From positions 1-38,817 of the forward strand of contig NZ_JADPKR010000110.1 in the NCBI RefSeq assembly GCF_023074055.1: a stretch of 38,817 bases of DNA, written 5' to 3'. Made by a program: the position numbers and the translations under genes. Source of the stretch: Bradyrhizobium sp. 141. Its GTDB lineage: Bacteria; Pseudomonadota; Alphaproteobacteria; Rhizobiales; Xanthobacteraceae. The stretch's first letter is position 1. Each line of letters begins with the position of its first letter. The notes under the pieces are model-generated. The model saw nothing but the letters and a program-made list of their open reading frames with translations. It had not been told where the DNA came from and did not search any database. This document shows positions 30,742 to 38,817 of the stretch, one piece after another.

Positions 30742-31164
30742 ATGTCACAGATTCATAAGGTATTTTTGAGCGCCGTCGCGGTTGCCGCAACGCTCGGCGC
30801 GGTGCAATTGGCCTCCGGCCACGATCTGGCCGACCGCTGGCAGGCGGTCGCCGATATACCCAGCCACAGCTCAAACTACGCGCCAAGCCATAACGTCAAT
30901 CGTACCGGCAAGGCCGACCGCCTGGCCGAGATCAAGCCGGCGCCCGTTCCCACCCGGACCGTGGCGATGCGGCTGAACGACCTCGCCGACACCTCGGTGC
31001 TGCTGCGAGTCCCCGCCGTGATTGAGACCGGCAATGCCAAGCCGCCGGTGCTGCTCCAGAACCAGAAGAAGGTCCGCAGCAAGCCGACGATCGCCTGCGA
31101 GCCGATGGTCAGCTCCCTGACCGAGGTCGCAAAGCTGCTCCAGCCCGGCCGCTGCGTGACCTGA
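30742..31164 (+). CDS. Secreted hypothetical protein (140 aa)
   Basis: From the ATG at 30742 (MSQIHKVFLSAVAVAATLGAVQLASG) a signal peptide of about 26 residues is evident, with likely cleavage near ASG-HD. The mature part has a low-complexity polar start (SHSSNYAPSHNVNRTGKAD), a PAPVPTRTVAMRLNDLAD block and two cysteines (IACEPMVSSLTEVAKLLQPGRC), probably joined by a disulfide. This two-cysteine ending is familiar from small Bradyrhizobium periplasmic proteins of unknown function. GGGCGAGGG upstream is a possible ribosome binding site. It sits between the candidate small RNA and htpG. Confidence 0.75.
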   Translation: MSQIHKVFLSAVAVAATLGAVQLASGHDLADRWQAVADIPSHSSNYAPSHNVNRTGKADRLAEIKPAPVPTRTVAMRLNDLADTSVLLRVPAVIETGNAKPPVLLQNQKKVRSKPTIACEPMVSSLTEVAKLLQPGRCVT

Positions 31165-31223
31165 TCTGCAGGGGGACGACGGACAAATAGTCATCCCGGT
31201 GGGAGGACTATCTTTCACATCCA

Positions 31224-31251
31224 CTTGATCCGATATCCCGTCGCGTTATAT
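31224..31251 (+). promoter_or_regulatory. Heat-shock (RpoH-type) promoter of htpG
   Basis: CTTG at 31224-31227, 17 bases, then GTTATAT at 31245-31251 resembles the sigma-32-type promoters of alphaproteobacteria (CTTG, 17-18 bases, a CNTATNT-like box). Transcription would begin about 30 bases before the htpG start codon. Hsp90 genes are normally RpoH targets, which supports the reading. Confidence 0.5.
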
Positions 31252-31289
31252 CCCGGGTTTCTTCCCCTTCGTTTTGACCGGGTAAACGC

Positions 31290-33167
31290 ATGACGACGTC
31301 AGACACGGCTGCGCATACGCAGCCCTTCCAGGCTGAAGTTTCCGAACTTTTGCACCTCATGGTGCACTCCGTCTATTCCGAGACCGACATCTTCCTGCGC
31401 GAGCTCGTCTCCAACGCGTCGGATGCCTGCGACAAGTTGCGCTACGAGGCGATCGCGAGCCCGGCGCTGCTGGGCGAGGGCGATGCGCTCAAGATCCGCA
31501 TCAGTCCCGACAAGCAGGCCACGACGCTCACGATCGCCGACAACGGCATCGGCATGGAGCGGCAGGAGCTGATCGATCATCTCGGCACCATCGCGCGCTC
31601 CGGCACCAAGGCGTTCGTGTCGAAGCTGAAGGAGGCCAAGGACGGCCTCGGCTTGATCGGCCAGTTCGGCGTCGGCTTCTATTCCGCCTTCATGGTCGCC
31701 GAGAAGATCGTCGTGATCAGCCGCCGCGCCGGCGAGAGCGACGTCTGGACCTGGACATCCTCCGGCGGCTCCGGCTTCGAGATTGCCCGTGCCAGTGACG
31801 AGGAGGCGGCGCGCCTGACGCGCGGCACCGCGATCGTTCTGCACCTGAAAGACGATGCCAAGAAATATCTCGAGACCTACGAGATCGAGCGCATCGTCGG
31901 TGCCTATTCCGACAATATTCTGTTTCCCATCGAGCTCGTGCCGGAAGAGGGCGAGCCGCGTCAGATCAATTCGGCGAGCGCGCTGTGGCAGCGCTCGAAA
32001 TCCGAGCTGACCGCGGACGACTACAAGAAGGCCTATCAGCAGATCGCGTCCGCCTTCGACGATCCCGCGATGACGCTGCACTACCGCGCCGAAGGCCGCT
32101 ACTCCTACGCCGTGCTGCTGTTCGCGCCCTCGACCAAGCCGTTCGACCTGTTCGAGCCGAACCGCAAGGGCCGGGTCAAGCTTTACGTCCGCCGCGTCTT
32201 CATCACCGACGACGCCGATCTGTTGCCGGGCTACCTCCGCTTCATCCGCGGCGTCGTCGACAGCGAGGATCTGCCGCTCAACATCTCCCGCGAGATGCTC
32301 CAGAACAATCCGCAGCTCGCGCAGATCCGCAAAGCGGTGGCGACCCGGGCTGTGTCCGAGCTCGAAGGCCTCGCGGAGAAGGATGCGGAGAATTTTGCCA
32401 AGATCTGGGACGCGTTCGGTGCGGTGCTCAAGGAAGGCATCTACGAAGACTTCGAGCGGCGCGAAAAGCTGCTGGCGCTGTCGCACTTCACCACGACGTC
32501 GGGCGAGAAACGGTCATTGAAGCAGGTGATCGCCGACTTCAAGCCGAACCAGACCGAAATCTACTATCTCGTCGGCGACAGCATCGAGCGGCTGAAGTCC
32601 AATCCGCGGCTCGAGGCCGCGACCGCACGCGGCATCGAGGTGCTGCTGCTGTCCGATCCTGTCGACGCCTTCTGGACCTCGATGCCGTCGGAGTTCGAGG
32701 GTAAGCCGCTGAAGTCGCTGAGCCAGGGCGATCTCAATCTCGACCTGATTCCGCGCGTCGACGACAAGGACGAGGCGAAGAAGGAGGAGCCCGAAGCCGA
32801 CGAGGCCGCCACCATCGCGGTGATCAAGGCCGCGCTGGGCGAGCGCGTCAGCGACGTCAAGGCTTCGACGCGCCTCACCAGCTCGGCCTCCTGCCTCGTC
32901 GCCGACAGCCAGGGCCCGAGCCGTGAGCTGGAGCGAATCCTGGCGCAGCAAAATCGCGGCATGAAGACCAAGCCGATCCTGGAGATCAATCTGCGCCATC
33001 CGATGGTAGGCGCGATCACCAAGGCTCAGGCCGGCTCCAAGGTGGTCGATGATCTAAGCCTGCTCCTGCTCGAACAGGCGCAGATCTTGGACGGCGAATT
33101 GCCGGAAGATCCTGCGGCGTTTGCGGCGAGGCTGAACCGTCTGGTGTTGCAGGGGCTCGGCGCATAG
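31290..33167 (+). CDS. htpG: Molecular chaperone HtpG (bacterial Hsp90)
   Basis: At 625 residues it has the usual HtpG length and lacks the charged linker of eukaryotic Hsp90. The GHKL ATP site is complete: FLRELVSNASDACDKLRYEA (with the conserved Glu and Asn), IADNGIGM and LGLIGQFGVGFYSAFMV. The middle domain has VKLYVRRVFITDDADLLPGYLRFIRGVVDSEDLPLNISRE with the catalytic Arg after LNIS. The C-terminal dimerisation domain ends near LNRLVLQGLG. It is a cytosolic ATP-dependent folding chaperone. A heat-shock-type promoter lies directly upstream. It is transcribed on its own. Confidence 0.97.
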   Translation: MTTSDTAAHTQPFQAEVSELLHLMVHSVYSETDIFLRELVSNASDACDKLRYEAIASPALLGEGDALKIRISPDKQATTLTIADNGIGMERQELIDHLGTIARSGTKAFVSKLKEAKDGLGLIGQFGVGFYSAFMVAEKIVVISRRAGESDVWTWTSSGGSGFEIARASDEEAARLTRGTAIVLHLKDDAKKYLETYEIERIVGAYSDNILFPIELVPEEGEPRQINSASALWQRSKSELTADDYKKAYQQIASAFDDPAMTLHYRAEGRYSYAVLLFAPSTKPFDLFEPNRKGRVKLYVRRVFITDDADLLPGYLRFIRGVVDSEDLPLNISREMLQNNPQLAQIRKAVATRAVSELEGLAEKDAENFAKIWDAFGAVLKEGIYEDFERREKLLALSHFTTTSGEKRSLKQVIADFKPNQTEIYYLVGDSIERLKSNPRLEAATARGIEVLLLSDPVDAFWTSMPSEFEGKPLKSLSQGDLNLDLIPRVDDKDEAKKEEPEADEAATIAVIKAALGERVSDVKASTRLTSSASCLVADSQGPSRELERILAQQNRGMKTKPILEINLRHPMVGAITKAQAGSKVVDDLSLLLLEQAQILDGELPEDPAAFAARLNRLVLQGLGA

Positions 33168-33209
33168 CGCCGCAGCCCGCTGCGCTCACCTTGCCGTCAT
33201 CTGTCCCTA

Positions 33210-33235
33210 GGAACAGTCGCAACCGGCCTGGTGTT
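33210..33235 (+). promoter_or_regulatory. Possible weak EcfG-type promoter before the DUF3551 pair
   Basis: GGAAC (33210-33214), 17 bases, then TGTT (33232-33235) has one mismatch in the -10 box. It lies about 60 bases before the first DUF3551 gene. A match of this quality can occur by chance, so the call is tentative. Confidence 0.35.
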
Positions 33236-33293
33236 ATGCCATAGGAGGCCGTCGGCATCAGACCCCCGACGCCGTCGATTCGAGGATGTGTCC

Positions 33294-33572
33294 ATGCGCC
33301 TGTCGATCTTGACCTTCACCGCGATTGCGACGCTGTTCGTCGCGGCAGATGCCAGCGCCCAAACCTATGATCCGCGCTACCCGGTGTGCATGCACGTTTA
33401 CACGCCCGGCGGTGGCTTCGGCGGTGGTGGCGGCGACTATTTCGACTGCTCTTTCACCTCGCTGCCGCAGTGCCGCGCGACCGCGTCGGGTCGCTCGGCG
33501 AGCTGCGACCTCAACCCCTACTACGCCTTCGACCAGCCGCCGCCGCGCCGGCGCCACAAGAAGGTGCAATAG
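33294..33572 (+). CDS. DUF3551-type small secreted protein, copy 1
   Basis: The 92 residues from the ATG at 33294 carry a signal peptide (MRLSILTFTAIATLFVAADASAQ). The mature part has the DUF3551 pattern: YDPRYPVCMHVYT, DYFDCSFTSLPQCRATASG and ASCDLNPYYAF, with four cysteines likely paired in the periplasm. Copy 1 differs from copy 2 by an insertion of glycines (GGGFGGGGGDYF) and a basic tail (PPPRRRHKKVQ). The family is nearly confined to Bradyrhizobium and relatives and has no known function. GAGGATGTGTCC before the ATG holds a weak ribosome binding site. Confidence 0.88.
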   Translation: MRLSILTFTAIATLFVAADASAQTYDPRYPVCMHVYTPGGGFGGGGGDYFDCSFTSLPQCRATASGRSASCDLNPYYAFDQPPPRRRHKKVQ

Positions 33573-33604
33573 CGATCCGCGGCGCAGCGTAAAGGATACT
33601 GCTC

Positions 33605-33874
33605 ATGCGCTTCTCGTTCGGCCTGATCATGACTGCCGGCGCACTGCTCACGGCCGCGCCGTCGCATGCGCAGACCTTTGATCCGCGTTACCCCGTCTGC
33701 ATGCACGTTTATTCAGGTGCGAACGGGGGAGGCGGGGAGTGGTACGACTGCTCCTTCACCTCGTTGCCGCAGTGCCGCGCCACGGCTTACGGTCGCTCCG
33801 CGATCTGCGATCTCAATCCGTATTATCCGTTCAATGCAGCGCCGCCGCGCTTCCGTCACAGGCAAACCGGCTAG
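33605..33874 (+). CDS. DUF3551-type small secreted protein, copy 2
   Basis: This 89-residue paralogue starts 32 bases after copy 1 ends and shares its plan: a signal peptide (MRFSFGLIMTAGALLTAAPSHAQ), then FDPRYPVCMHVYS, WYDCSFTSLPQCRATAYGRSA and ICDLNPYYPF. The same four cysteines are kept. The two genes are a clear tandem duplication and probably one transcript. Function unknown. No terminator was recognised in the following 224 bases, which appear gene-free. Confidence 0.88.
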   Translation: MRFSFGLIMTAGALLTAAPSHAQTFDPRYPVCMHVYSGANGGGGEWYDCSFTSLPQCRATAYGRSAICDLNPYYPFNAAPPRFRHRQTG

Positions 33875-34098
33875 CGCGGGTCGGCGCGGCACTCCTGCTT
33901 CCGTGCAGTGCTGCCGCCGCTCCTCCCGATCCCCGACGATTCCACCACCTTGCGCCAGAGATTTTCGCGCACGATCCCTTGAACAGGTAAGGGATGACTA
34001 GCGTTAATCGCGCGCTAACCGTGTTTTACCCCACCTCTTAACACCTGGGCAGGGCGCGCGAGCTAAGCTTAGGGAACCAGCATACACGTTCCGAAAGA

Positions 34099-35913
34099 AT
34101 GAGCGGCATGACGACCGGTGTCATCGAGCAACCGAAAACCGCGCGCACGCCTTCGGCTTCAAAGATCTGGCTGAAGGCCATCGAGCTCACCGCCCGCATC
34201 GAGACGTTGCCGGGACGTCTGTTCGCAGACGTCATCGACGATTGGGCACAGCGCCAGCCCGACCGTGTCGCGCTGGTCACCGATGACACAAGTCTCGACT
34301 ATTTGGGTCTGTCGAAGCGCGTCAATCGCTACGCGCGCTGGGCGCGCTCGATCGGCGTGGCCAAGGGTGATACCGTCGCGTTGATCATGCCGAACGGCAT
34401 CGACTATGTCGCGGCATGGCTCGGCATCAGCCGGGTCGGCGGGGTGGTCGCGCTCCTCAACACCAAGCTGGTCGGGCCCTCGCTCGCGCATTGCATCGAC
34501 GTCGCCAAGCCCAGGCATATCATCGTGGCGCACGAGCTGACGGGGATATTTGAGAGTTCAACGCCGCATCTGAAGACCCAGGCCAAGGTCTGGACGCATG
34601 GCGATGCCCGCAGCGATCGCGCTATCGATGTCGCGCTTGCCGTGCTGGACGACGCTGCTCTTTCGCCGGACGAGCGTGGCGAGGTGTCGATCAACGATCG
34701 GGCCCTGCTGATCTATACCTCGGGCACTACGGGCCTGCCGAAAGCCGCCAGCATCAGCCATCGCCGCATTCTCAATTGGGGTTTCTGGTTCGCCGGCCTC
34801 ACCGGCGCGACCCCGCAAGATCGGCTCTATGACTGCCTGCCGCTGTTCCACTCGGTCGGCGGTATCGTCGCGCCGTGCAGCATGCTTGCTGCCGGCGGCT
34901 CGGTGCTGATCGCGGAGAAATTCTCTGCCTCGCATTTCTGGCCCGACATCGTCCGTCACGACTGCACGCTGTTTCAATATATCGGCGAGCTCTGCCGTTA
35001 TCTGCTCAAGGCACCGCCGTCGGAGTACGAGAACCGGCATCGTCTCCGCCTCGTCTGCGGCAACGGCCTGCGCGGCGACATCTGGGACGACTTTCAGGCG
35101 CGTTTTGCCATTCCCCGGATCCTCGAATTCTATGCGGCGACGGAAGGCAATTTCTCGCTGTTCAACGTCGAGGGCCAGCGAGGGGCGATTGGTCGCATCC
35201 CGCCGCTGCTCGCGCATCGCTTCCCTGCCAATCTCGTCAAGCTCGACCCCGACAGCGGCATGCCGCTGCGCAACGAAGAGGGATTTTGCCTCGCCTGCGC
35301 CCGCGGCGAGGCCGGCGAAGCCATCGGCCGCATCGGCACCGCCGATGAGGGCGGCGGCCGCTTCGAGGGCTACACCGATGCCGGCGAGACCGAGAAGAAG
35401 ATTCTTCGCGATGTCTTTGCCAGGGGCGACGCCTGGTTCCGCACCGGCGATCTGATGCGGATCGACGACAAGGGCTTCTTCCATTTCGTCGATCGCATCG
35501 GGGACACTTTTCGCTGGAAAGGCGAGAACGTAGCGACCTCGGAGGTGAGCGACGCAATGCGAGACTTCACCGGCGTGGTCGATGCGACCACCTACGGCGT
35601 CAGCATTTCCGGCACTGACGGCCGCGCCGGCATGAGCGCGATCGTCGTCAACGAGGGTTTTGACATTGCGGCGTTGCCCGCACATCTCGCGCAGCGCCTG
35701 CCGGCCTATGCATGCCCGGTCTTCATCCGCATCTCCTGCGAGATCGATGCGACCGAGACGTTCAAGCAGAAGAAGGGCGATCTCGCGCGGGAAGGCTTCG
35801 ATCCAGCCGCGATCTCCGATCCGTTGTTCATGGCAGACCCGAAATCCGGGGCCTATGTGGAGTTGGATGCGGAGGCCTATGCGCGGATCTTGGACGACTC
35901 GATCAGGTTGTAG
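34099..35913 (+). CDS. Long-chain/very-long-chain acyl-CoA synthetase (FATP-like)
   Basis: The 604-residue ANL enzyme has the P-loop LLIYTSGTTGLPKAASISH (~210-228) and the blocks YDCLPLFHSVGGIVAPCSMLAAG, CTLFQYIGELCRYLLKAPPSE and LRLVCGNGLRGDIWDDF, then FYAATEGNFSLFN. These blocks mark the fatty-acid-transport-protein (VLACS/FATP) branch. Later motifs are WFRTGDLMRIDDKGFFHFVDRIGDTFRWKGENVAT and a C-terminal FKQKKGDLAREGFDP with the catalytic-region lysines. It activates long-chain acids to acyl-CoA with ATP. The ACP-ligase-reductase unit follows after 141 bases in the same direction and may use its product. Confidence 0.9.
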   Translation: MSGMTTGVIEQPKTARTPSASKIWLKAIELTARIETLPGRLFADVIDDWAQRQPDRVALVTDDTSLDYLGLSKRVNRYARWARSIGVAKGDTVALIMPNGIDYVAAWLGISRVGGVVALLNTKLVGPSLAHCIDVAKPRHIIVAHELTGIFESSTPHLKTQAKVWTHGDARSDRAIDVALAVLDDAALSPDERGEVSINDRALLIYTSGTTGLPKAASISHRRILNWGFWFAGLTGATPQDRLYDCLPLFHSVGGIVAPCSMLAAGGSVLIAEKFSASHFWPDIVRHDCTLFQYIGELCRYLLKAPPSEYENRHRLRLVCGNGLRGDIWDDFQARFAIPRILEFYAATEGNFSLFNVEGQRGAIGRIPPLLAHRFPANLVKLDPDSGMPLRNEEGFCLACARGEAGEAIGRIGTADEGGGRFEGYTDAGETEKKILRDVFARGDAWFRTGDLMRIDDKGFFHFVDRIGDTFRWKGENVATSEVSDAMRDFTGVVDATTYGVSISGTDGRAGMSAIVVNEGFDIAALPAHLAQRLPAYACPVFIRISCEIDATETFKQKKGDLAREGFDPAAISDPLFMADPKSGAYVELDAEAYARILDDSIRL

Positions 35914-36054
35914 ATCCCGCCAAAATCCGCAGATAGGTCCAATTTTATCTGAATTGTCCAAGAAGGCATTTACTTCTGTCGGGTAAACAAGCGGCCATGG
36001 GGAGGCGGCCAGCAAGAGCCGCCGCAACACCAACGATAACAAAGCGAGCCAGCC

Positions 36055-36300
36055 ATGTCGGTAAGGTCTAAGGTCATTGAGGCGATCCAGCAGATCGCCA
36101 AGGAGCAGCACGTCACGCTTCCCGCTCTTTCGGACGATCTGTCCCTGCACGAGACGGGCTTCGACTCGCTCGCCTTCGCCATTCTGGTCGCACGCCTCGA
36201 AGACGACACCGGCGTCGACCCCTTCACCATTTCCGAGGACGCAGCGTTTCCCGCCACGGTGGGCGATTTCGTGCGGGCCTACGAAAATGTCCCCGCGTGA
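36055..36300 (+). CDS. Acyl carrier protein (non-FabD-type, pathway-specific)
   Basis: This 81-residue acidic four-helix protein has the phosphopantetheine site in GFDSLAFAILVARLEDD (Ser38 in DSL). It begins SVRSKVIEAIQQIAKEQ and ends VGDFVRAYENVPA. The sequence around the serine (ETGFDSLA) is unlike the housekeeping AcpP (GADSLD), so it is a dedicated carrier. It overlaps by 14 bases the adenylate-forming gene that follows, so the two are translationally coupled and the ligase very likely loads this carrier. Confidence 0.92.
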   Translation: MSVRSKVIEAIQQIAKEQHVTLPALSDDLSLHETGFDSLAFAILVARLEDDTGVDPFTISEDAAFPATVGDFVRAYENVPA

Positions 36301-37669
36301 GATCTTCGCGCTTCGCGACCATCTCGGCGCGGAGCTGACCGGCCGTACGGTGTCCGATGCGCACGATGTCGTGTCGCTGACCGACATCCTGTCGCACACG
36401 GTTCTGGGCGGCCGCTTGCGCGAGCTGTCGGGCCGCTCCGTGCTGCTCAAATTGTCCGACCAGCTTCGCTCCGGCCTTGCGATGATCGAGCTCGACGGCA
36501 TCGCCCGTCGCATGCTGCTGTGTCCGCCCGACCTCAATCCGGCACATCTCGAAGCGCTGATCGCGGATGCCGCGATTGACGCCGTCGTCACCGACGAACC
36601 CGATCGCTGGGCCAATTCGGGCGTATCGCTCGTCGTCACCGCACAATTGCCGCTTGAAGCCACCGCGCCGGCCAAGTCCGAACGCGCCACGGAATGGCTG
36701 ATGCTCACCTCGGGCACGTCGGGCGTGCCGAAAATCGCGGGCCATACACTGGAAGCGCTCACCGGTGCGATCGTCGCCGAAGGTCCTGCCCGTGGCCCGG
36801 CGCCGGTCTGGGCGACCTTCTACGACATCCGCCGCTACGGCGGCCTGCAGATCTTCCTTCGCGCCATCCTCTCCGGCGGCTCGATGGTGTTGTCGGACCC
36901 GCATGAGGCGCTCGGTGATCACGTCGCGCGGCTGAAGGCGCGTGGCGTTTCGCACATCTCCGGCACGCCTTCGCATTGGCGCAAGCTCCTGATGAGCGGT
37001 TCGGCCACGCAATTCGCCCCTCGCTACGTCCGTCTCTCCGGCGAGATCGCCGACCAGGCGGTGCTCGACGGCCTGAAAGCGGCGTTCCCCAATTCTTCCG
37101 TCGGCCATGCCTATGCCTCGACCGAGGCCGGCGTCGGCTTCGCCGTGAATGACGGGCTGGAAGGCTTTCCGGCCGACTATCTCGGCAATCGCAACGGCGT
37201 CGAGATGAAGGTGGTCGACGGCTCGCTCCGTATCCGTTCGACGCGCACGGCGCATGCCTATATCGGCCGCAATGCCGCCGCGCTCACCGATGACGATGGG
37301 TTTGTCGACAGCGGCGACATCGTGGAGCTGCGCGGCGAGCGCTACTATTTCGTTGGCCGCCGCGGCGGCATCATCAATATCGGTGGGCTGAAGGTCCACC
37401 CCGAAGAGATCGAGGCGGTGATCAACCGCCATCCCGACGTACGGATGTCGCGGGCCAAGTCGCGGAAGAGCCCGATCACCGGCGGCATCGTGGTTGCCGA
37501 CGTGATCCTCGCGGACGGCGCCGATCCCGCGCGTGCGAAAGAGATCCGCGACCAGATCCTGGATCGGTGCCGCGCGCAGCTTGCCTCGCACAAGGTGCCG
37601 GCGGTGATCCGCTTCGTCGAGGCGCTCGATGTCACCCCGGCCGGAAAATTGGCGCGAACCGATGCATAA
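36287..37669 (+). CDS. Class I adenylate-forming enzyme, putative acyl-ACP ligase
   Basis: The ATG at 36287 lies inside the ACP gene and gives 460 residues, which is short for the superfamily; the N-terminal subdomain is reduced. The P-loop is EWLMLTSGTSGVPKIAGHT (~136-154). Further blocks are SHISGTPSHWRKLLMSG, GHAYASTEAGVGFAV (A5), FVDSGDIVELRGERYYFVGRRGGIINIGGLKVHPEEIE (A7-A8 hinge) and the C-terminal lysine in TPAGKLARTDA. It adenylates an acid and likely transfers it to the adjacent ACP, a role inferred from the 14-base gene overlap. The substrate is unknown. Confidence 0.85.
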   Translation: MSPREIFALRDHLGAELTGRTVSDAHDVVSLTDILSHTVLGGRLRELSGRSVLLKLSDQLRSGLAMIELDGIARRMLLCPPDLNPAHLEALIADAAIDAVVTDEPDRWANSGVSLVVTAQLPLEATAPAKSERATEWLMLTSGTSGVPKIAGHTLEALTGAIVAEGPARGPAPVWATFYDIRRYGGLQIFLRAILSGGSMVLSDPHEALGDHVARLKARGVSHISGTPSHWRKLLMSGSATQFAPRYVRLSGEIADQAVLDGLKAAFPNSSVGHAYASTEAGVGFAVNDGLEGFPADYLGNRNGVEMKVVDGSLRIRSTRTAHAYIGRNAAALTDDDGFVDSGDIVELRGERYYFVGRRGGIINIGGLKVHPEEIEAVINRHPDVRMSRAKSRKSPITGGIVVADVILADGADPARAKEIRDQILDRCRAQLASHKVPAVIRFVEALDVTPAGKLARTDA

Positions 37670-38387
37670 TAACGTTCTCGTCACTGGCGGCAGTCGCGGC
37701 ATTGGTCTTTCGATCGGCAGACGCCTCGCTGGCGCCGGCTACAACGTGATTGCGGCGGCGCGGCGTGAGAGCGAAGAGCTCAAGGCTGCGATTGCCGGGT
37801 CCGACGGGCGCCTGCATTTCCGCGCCTGCGACCTCGCCGTGATCGACGCCATTCCGGCCTTTGCAAAACTGGTGCGCGACGAATTCGGCCCGGTCTACGG
37901 CCTCGTCAACAATGCCGGCCTCGGCACCGAAGGCCTGCTCGCCACCATGCATAATTCCGAGATCGAGGCGCTGGTGCAGCTCAACGTGCTGTCGCCGATC
38001 ATTCTCACCAAATATGTGGCGCGGCAGATGATGGCGGACGGCGCCGGCCGCATCATCAACATCTCCTCGATCATTGCGACGACCGGCTATAACGGCCTGT
38101 CCGTCTATGGCGCGACCAAGGCCGCCGCCACCGGCTTCACCCGCTCGCTGGCGCGCGAGGTCGGCAAGGTCGGCATCACCGTGAACGCGATCGCGCCGGG
38201 CTTCATCGACACCGAGCTCACGCACGATCTTTCCGACGAGGGGCGCAAGCGCATCGCCGGCCGCAGCGCGCTGCGCCGCCTGCCGGAGACGGACGACGTC
38301 GCACGGATGGTGGAATATTTGCTCGGCGAGGGCGGCCGCAATGTCACCGGGACCGTGTTCACTGTCGATGCCGGGAATACGGCATAA
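37662..38387 (+). CDS. SDR-family 3-oxoacyl-ACP reductase (FabG-like)
   Basis: The ATG at 37662 overlaps the stop of the ligase gene by 8 bases and gives 241 residues. The Rossmann motif is VTGGSRGIGLSIGRRLAG. The remaining SDR signatures are LVNNAGLG, IINISSIIATTGYNGLSVYGATKAA (Ser, Tyr and Lys of the active site) and VNAIAPGFIDTEL. NADPH use is suggested by AARRESE after strand 2. The sequence and position beside an ACP argue for reduction of a 3-ketoacyl-ACP, but no ketosynthase is encoded here, so it may depend on housekeeping enzymes. Confidence 0.9.
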   Translation: MHNNVLVTGGSRGIGLSIGRRLAGAGYNVIAAARRESEELKAAIAGSDGRLHFRACDLAVIDAIPAFAKLVRDEFGPVYGLVNNAGLGTEGLLATMHNSEIEALVQLNVLSPIILTKYVARQMMADGAGRIINISSIIATTGYNGLSVYGATKAAATGFTRSLAREVGKVGITVNAIAPGFIDTELTHDLSDEGRKRIAGRSALRRLPETDDVARMVEYLLGEGGRNVTGTVFTVDAGNTA

Positions 38388-38389
38388 GC

Positions 38390-38414
38390 GGAACCCTGCG
38401 ATCATAACTGCGTT
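38390..38414 (+). promoter_or_regulatory. EcfG-type promoter of the last small gene
   Basis: GGAAC (38390-38394), exactly 16 bases, then CGTT (38411-38414) matches the EcfG consensus in full. It begins just 2 bases after the stop codon of the reductase gene. The gene at 38514 is the only downstream candidate, leaving a leader of about 90 bases. Confidence 0.7.
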
Positions 38415-38513
38415 GATCCGGCACAATGACATCCAGCCGGATTTGGTCGTAAGATGCCCCGCAATCGATTGGGTTACGTCAATCGATCTGCCCTAATCGA
38501 AGGGGAGCAGTCG

Positions 38514-38723
38514 ATGGCCGCTTCAAACATGCCCGCTTCGAGTCAGGGCCGCACCGAGCCGTCGCGCGACAAGCCGGACGACGTCCGCTGCCCTCCGATG
38601 TCTCATCAAAATTCCGGCGCTCACGGTCACGAGATGTATCCGCAGCAATTCGTGCGTCTGGTCGGTTGCCACGACGTCCCTGTCTCCGTGCTGCGCAAGC
38701 GCCAGGACGAGAAGCTGCACTAG
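38514..38723 (+). CDS. Small hypothetical protein under an EcfG-type promoter
   Basis: The ATG at 38514 follows AAGGGGAG and gives 69 residues. The N-terminal half is polar and probably disordered (MAASNMPASSQGRTEPSRDKPDD). The second half has CPPMSHQNSGAHGHEMYPQQF, then RLVGCHDVPVSVLRKRQDEKLH, with several His and two Cys that might bind metal. A longer in-frame start at 38454 lacks a ribosome binding site. The full-consensus EcfG promoter about 100 bases upstream marks it as a likely stress-response gene. No family recognised. The remaining 94 bases of the window hold no supported feature. Confidence 0.65.
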   Translation: MAASNMPASSQGRTEPSRDKPDDVRCPPMSHQNSGAHGHEMYPQQFVRLVGCHDVPVSVLRKRQDEKLH

Positions 38724-38817
38724 TTGCTTTTCACAGTGATTTTGACCGGTTGGGTTGAGGCGGTCAGATTAACTCCGGTAGAGCTTTGGGATCAACGAGG
38801 AGTTCGATACTGCGAGC

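Noticed and set aside
30522..30743. Minus-strand 73-codon frame in the spacer after the SLOG-like gene
   Set aside because: The region is better explained by three RNA hairpins and a terminator; the frame has no coding-like composition.
34076..34095. GGAAC followed by CGTT before the FATP-like gene
   Set aside because: The two boxes are only 9 bases apart, far too close for an EcfG promoter.

Overview
The window looks like a chromosomal piece of an alphaproteobacterium of the Bradyrhizobium/Nitrobacteraceae type. The reasons are a GC-rich coding style, a PhyR-NepR-EcfG general stress locus, a tandem pair of DUF3551-type secreted proteins, the C-terminus of a rhizobial ABC_sub_bind protein, many genes for CoA-linked catabolism, and several families of palindromic intergenic repeats. 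No tRNA, rRNA, CRISPR array or intact transposase was seen.

Positions 1-9300 look accessory. They hold the tail of an ABC substrate-binding protein, a chimeric ORF ending in an acetyltransferase fragment, two copies of a ~100 bp dispersed repeat, a PepSY protein, a Nudix hydrolase, MgtC, a stand-alone DNA-ligase adenylation domain, a run of very small (34-83 aa) mostly membrane or secreted proteins, and a large GHKL ATPase fused to a PD-(D/E)xK-like nuclease, divergent from a zinc-ribbon protein. The GHKL gene is visibly poorer in GC than the genes to its right.

Positions 9380-24020 are a catabolic block: two paralogous alpha/beta hydrolases, an O6-alkylguanine methyltransferase, an acyl-CoA synthetase, a thiolase, a divergent TetR regulator with a palindromic operator, a short-chain dehydrogenase, an enoyl-CoA hydratase, a feruloyl-CoA-synthase-like ligase, three acyl-CoA dehydrogenases and a nitroreductase. 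Together they could activate and beta-oxidise an aromatic, phenylpropanoid or polycyclic acid. Nearly every spacer here carries a long palindrome.

Positions 24050-26660 carry the stress locus (ecfG, nepR and divergent phyR) and a SnoaL-like protein. Two perfect EcfG-type promoters (GGAAC-N16/17-CGTT) lie elsewhere in the window, before the PepSY gene and before the last small gene.

Positions 27169-30447 hold the most interesting candidate: a patatin-like phospholipase next to a 696-aa protein with an NDT/TIR-like N-terminus, a helical middle and a SLOG-like C-terminus. This arrangement fits a nucleotide-signal sensor and lipase effector. It is followed by a probable minus-strand small RNA made of three hairpins and a U-tract, a secreted protein, htpG with a heat-shock-type promoter, and the DUF3551 pair. 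Positions 34099-38387 form an acyl-activation cassette: a FATP-like ligase, then an acyl carrier protein, an adenylate-forming enzyme and a FabG-like reductase with overlapping reading frames. Its product cannot be read from the sequence.
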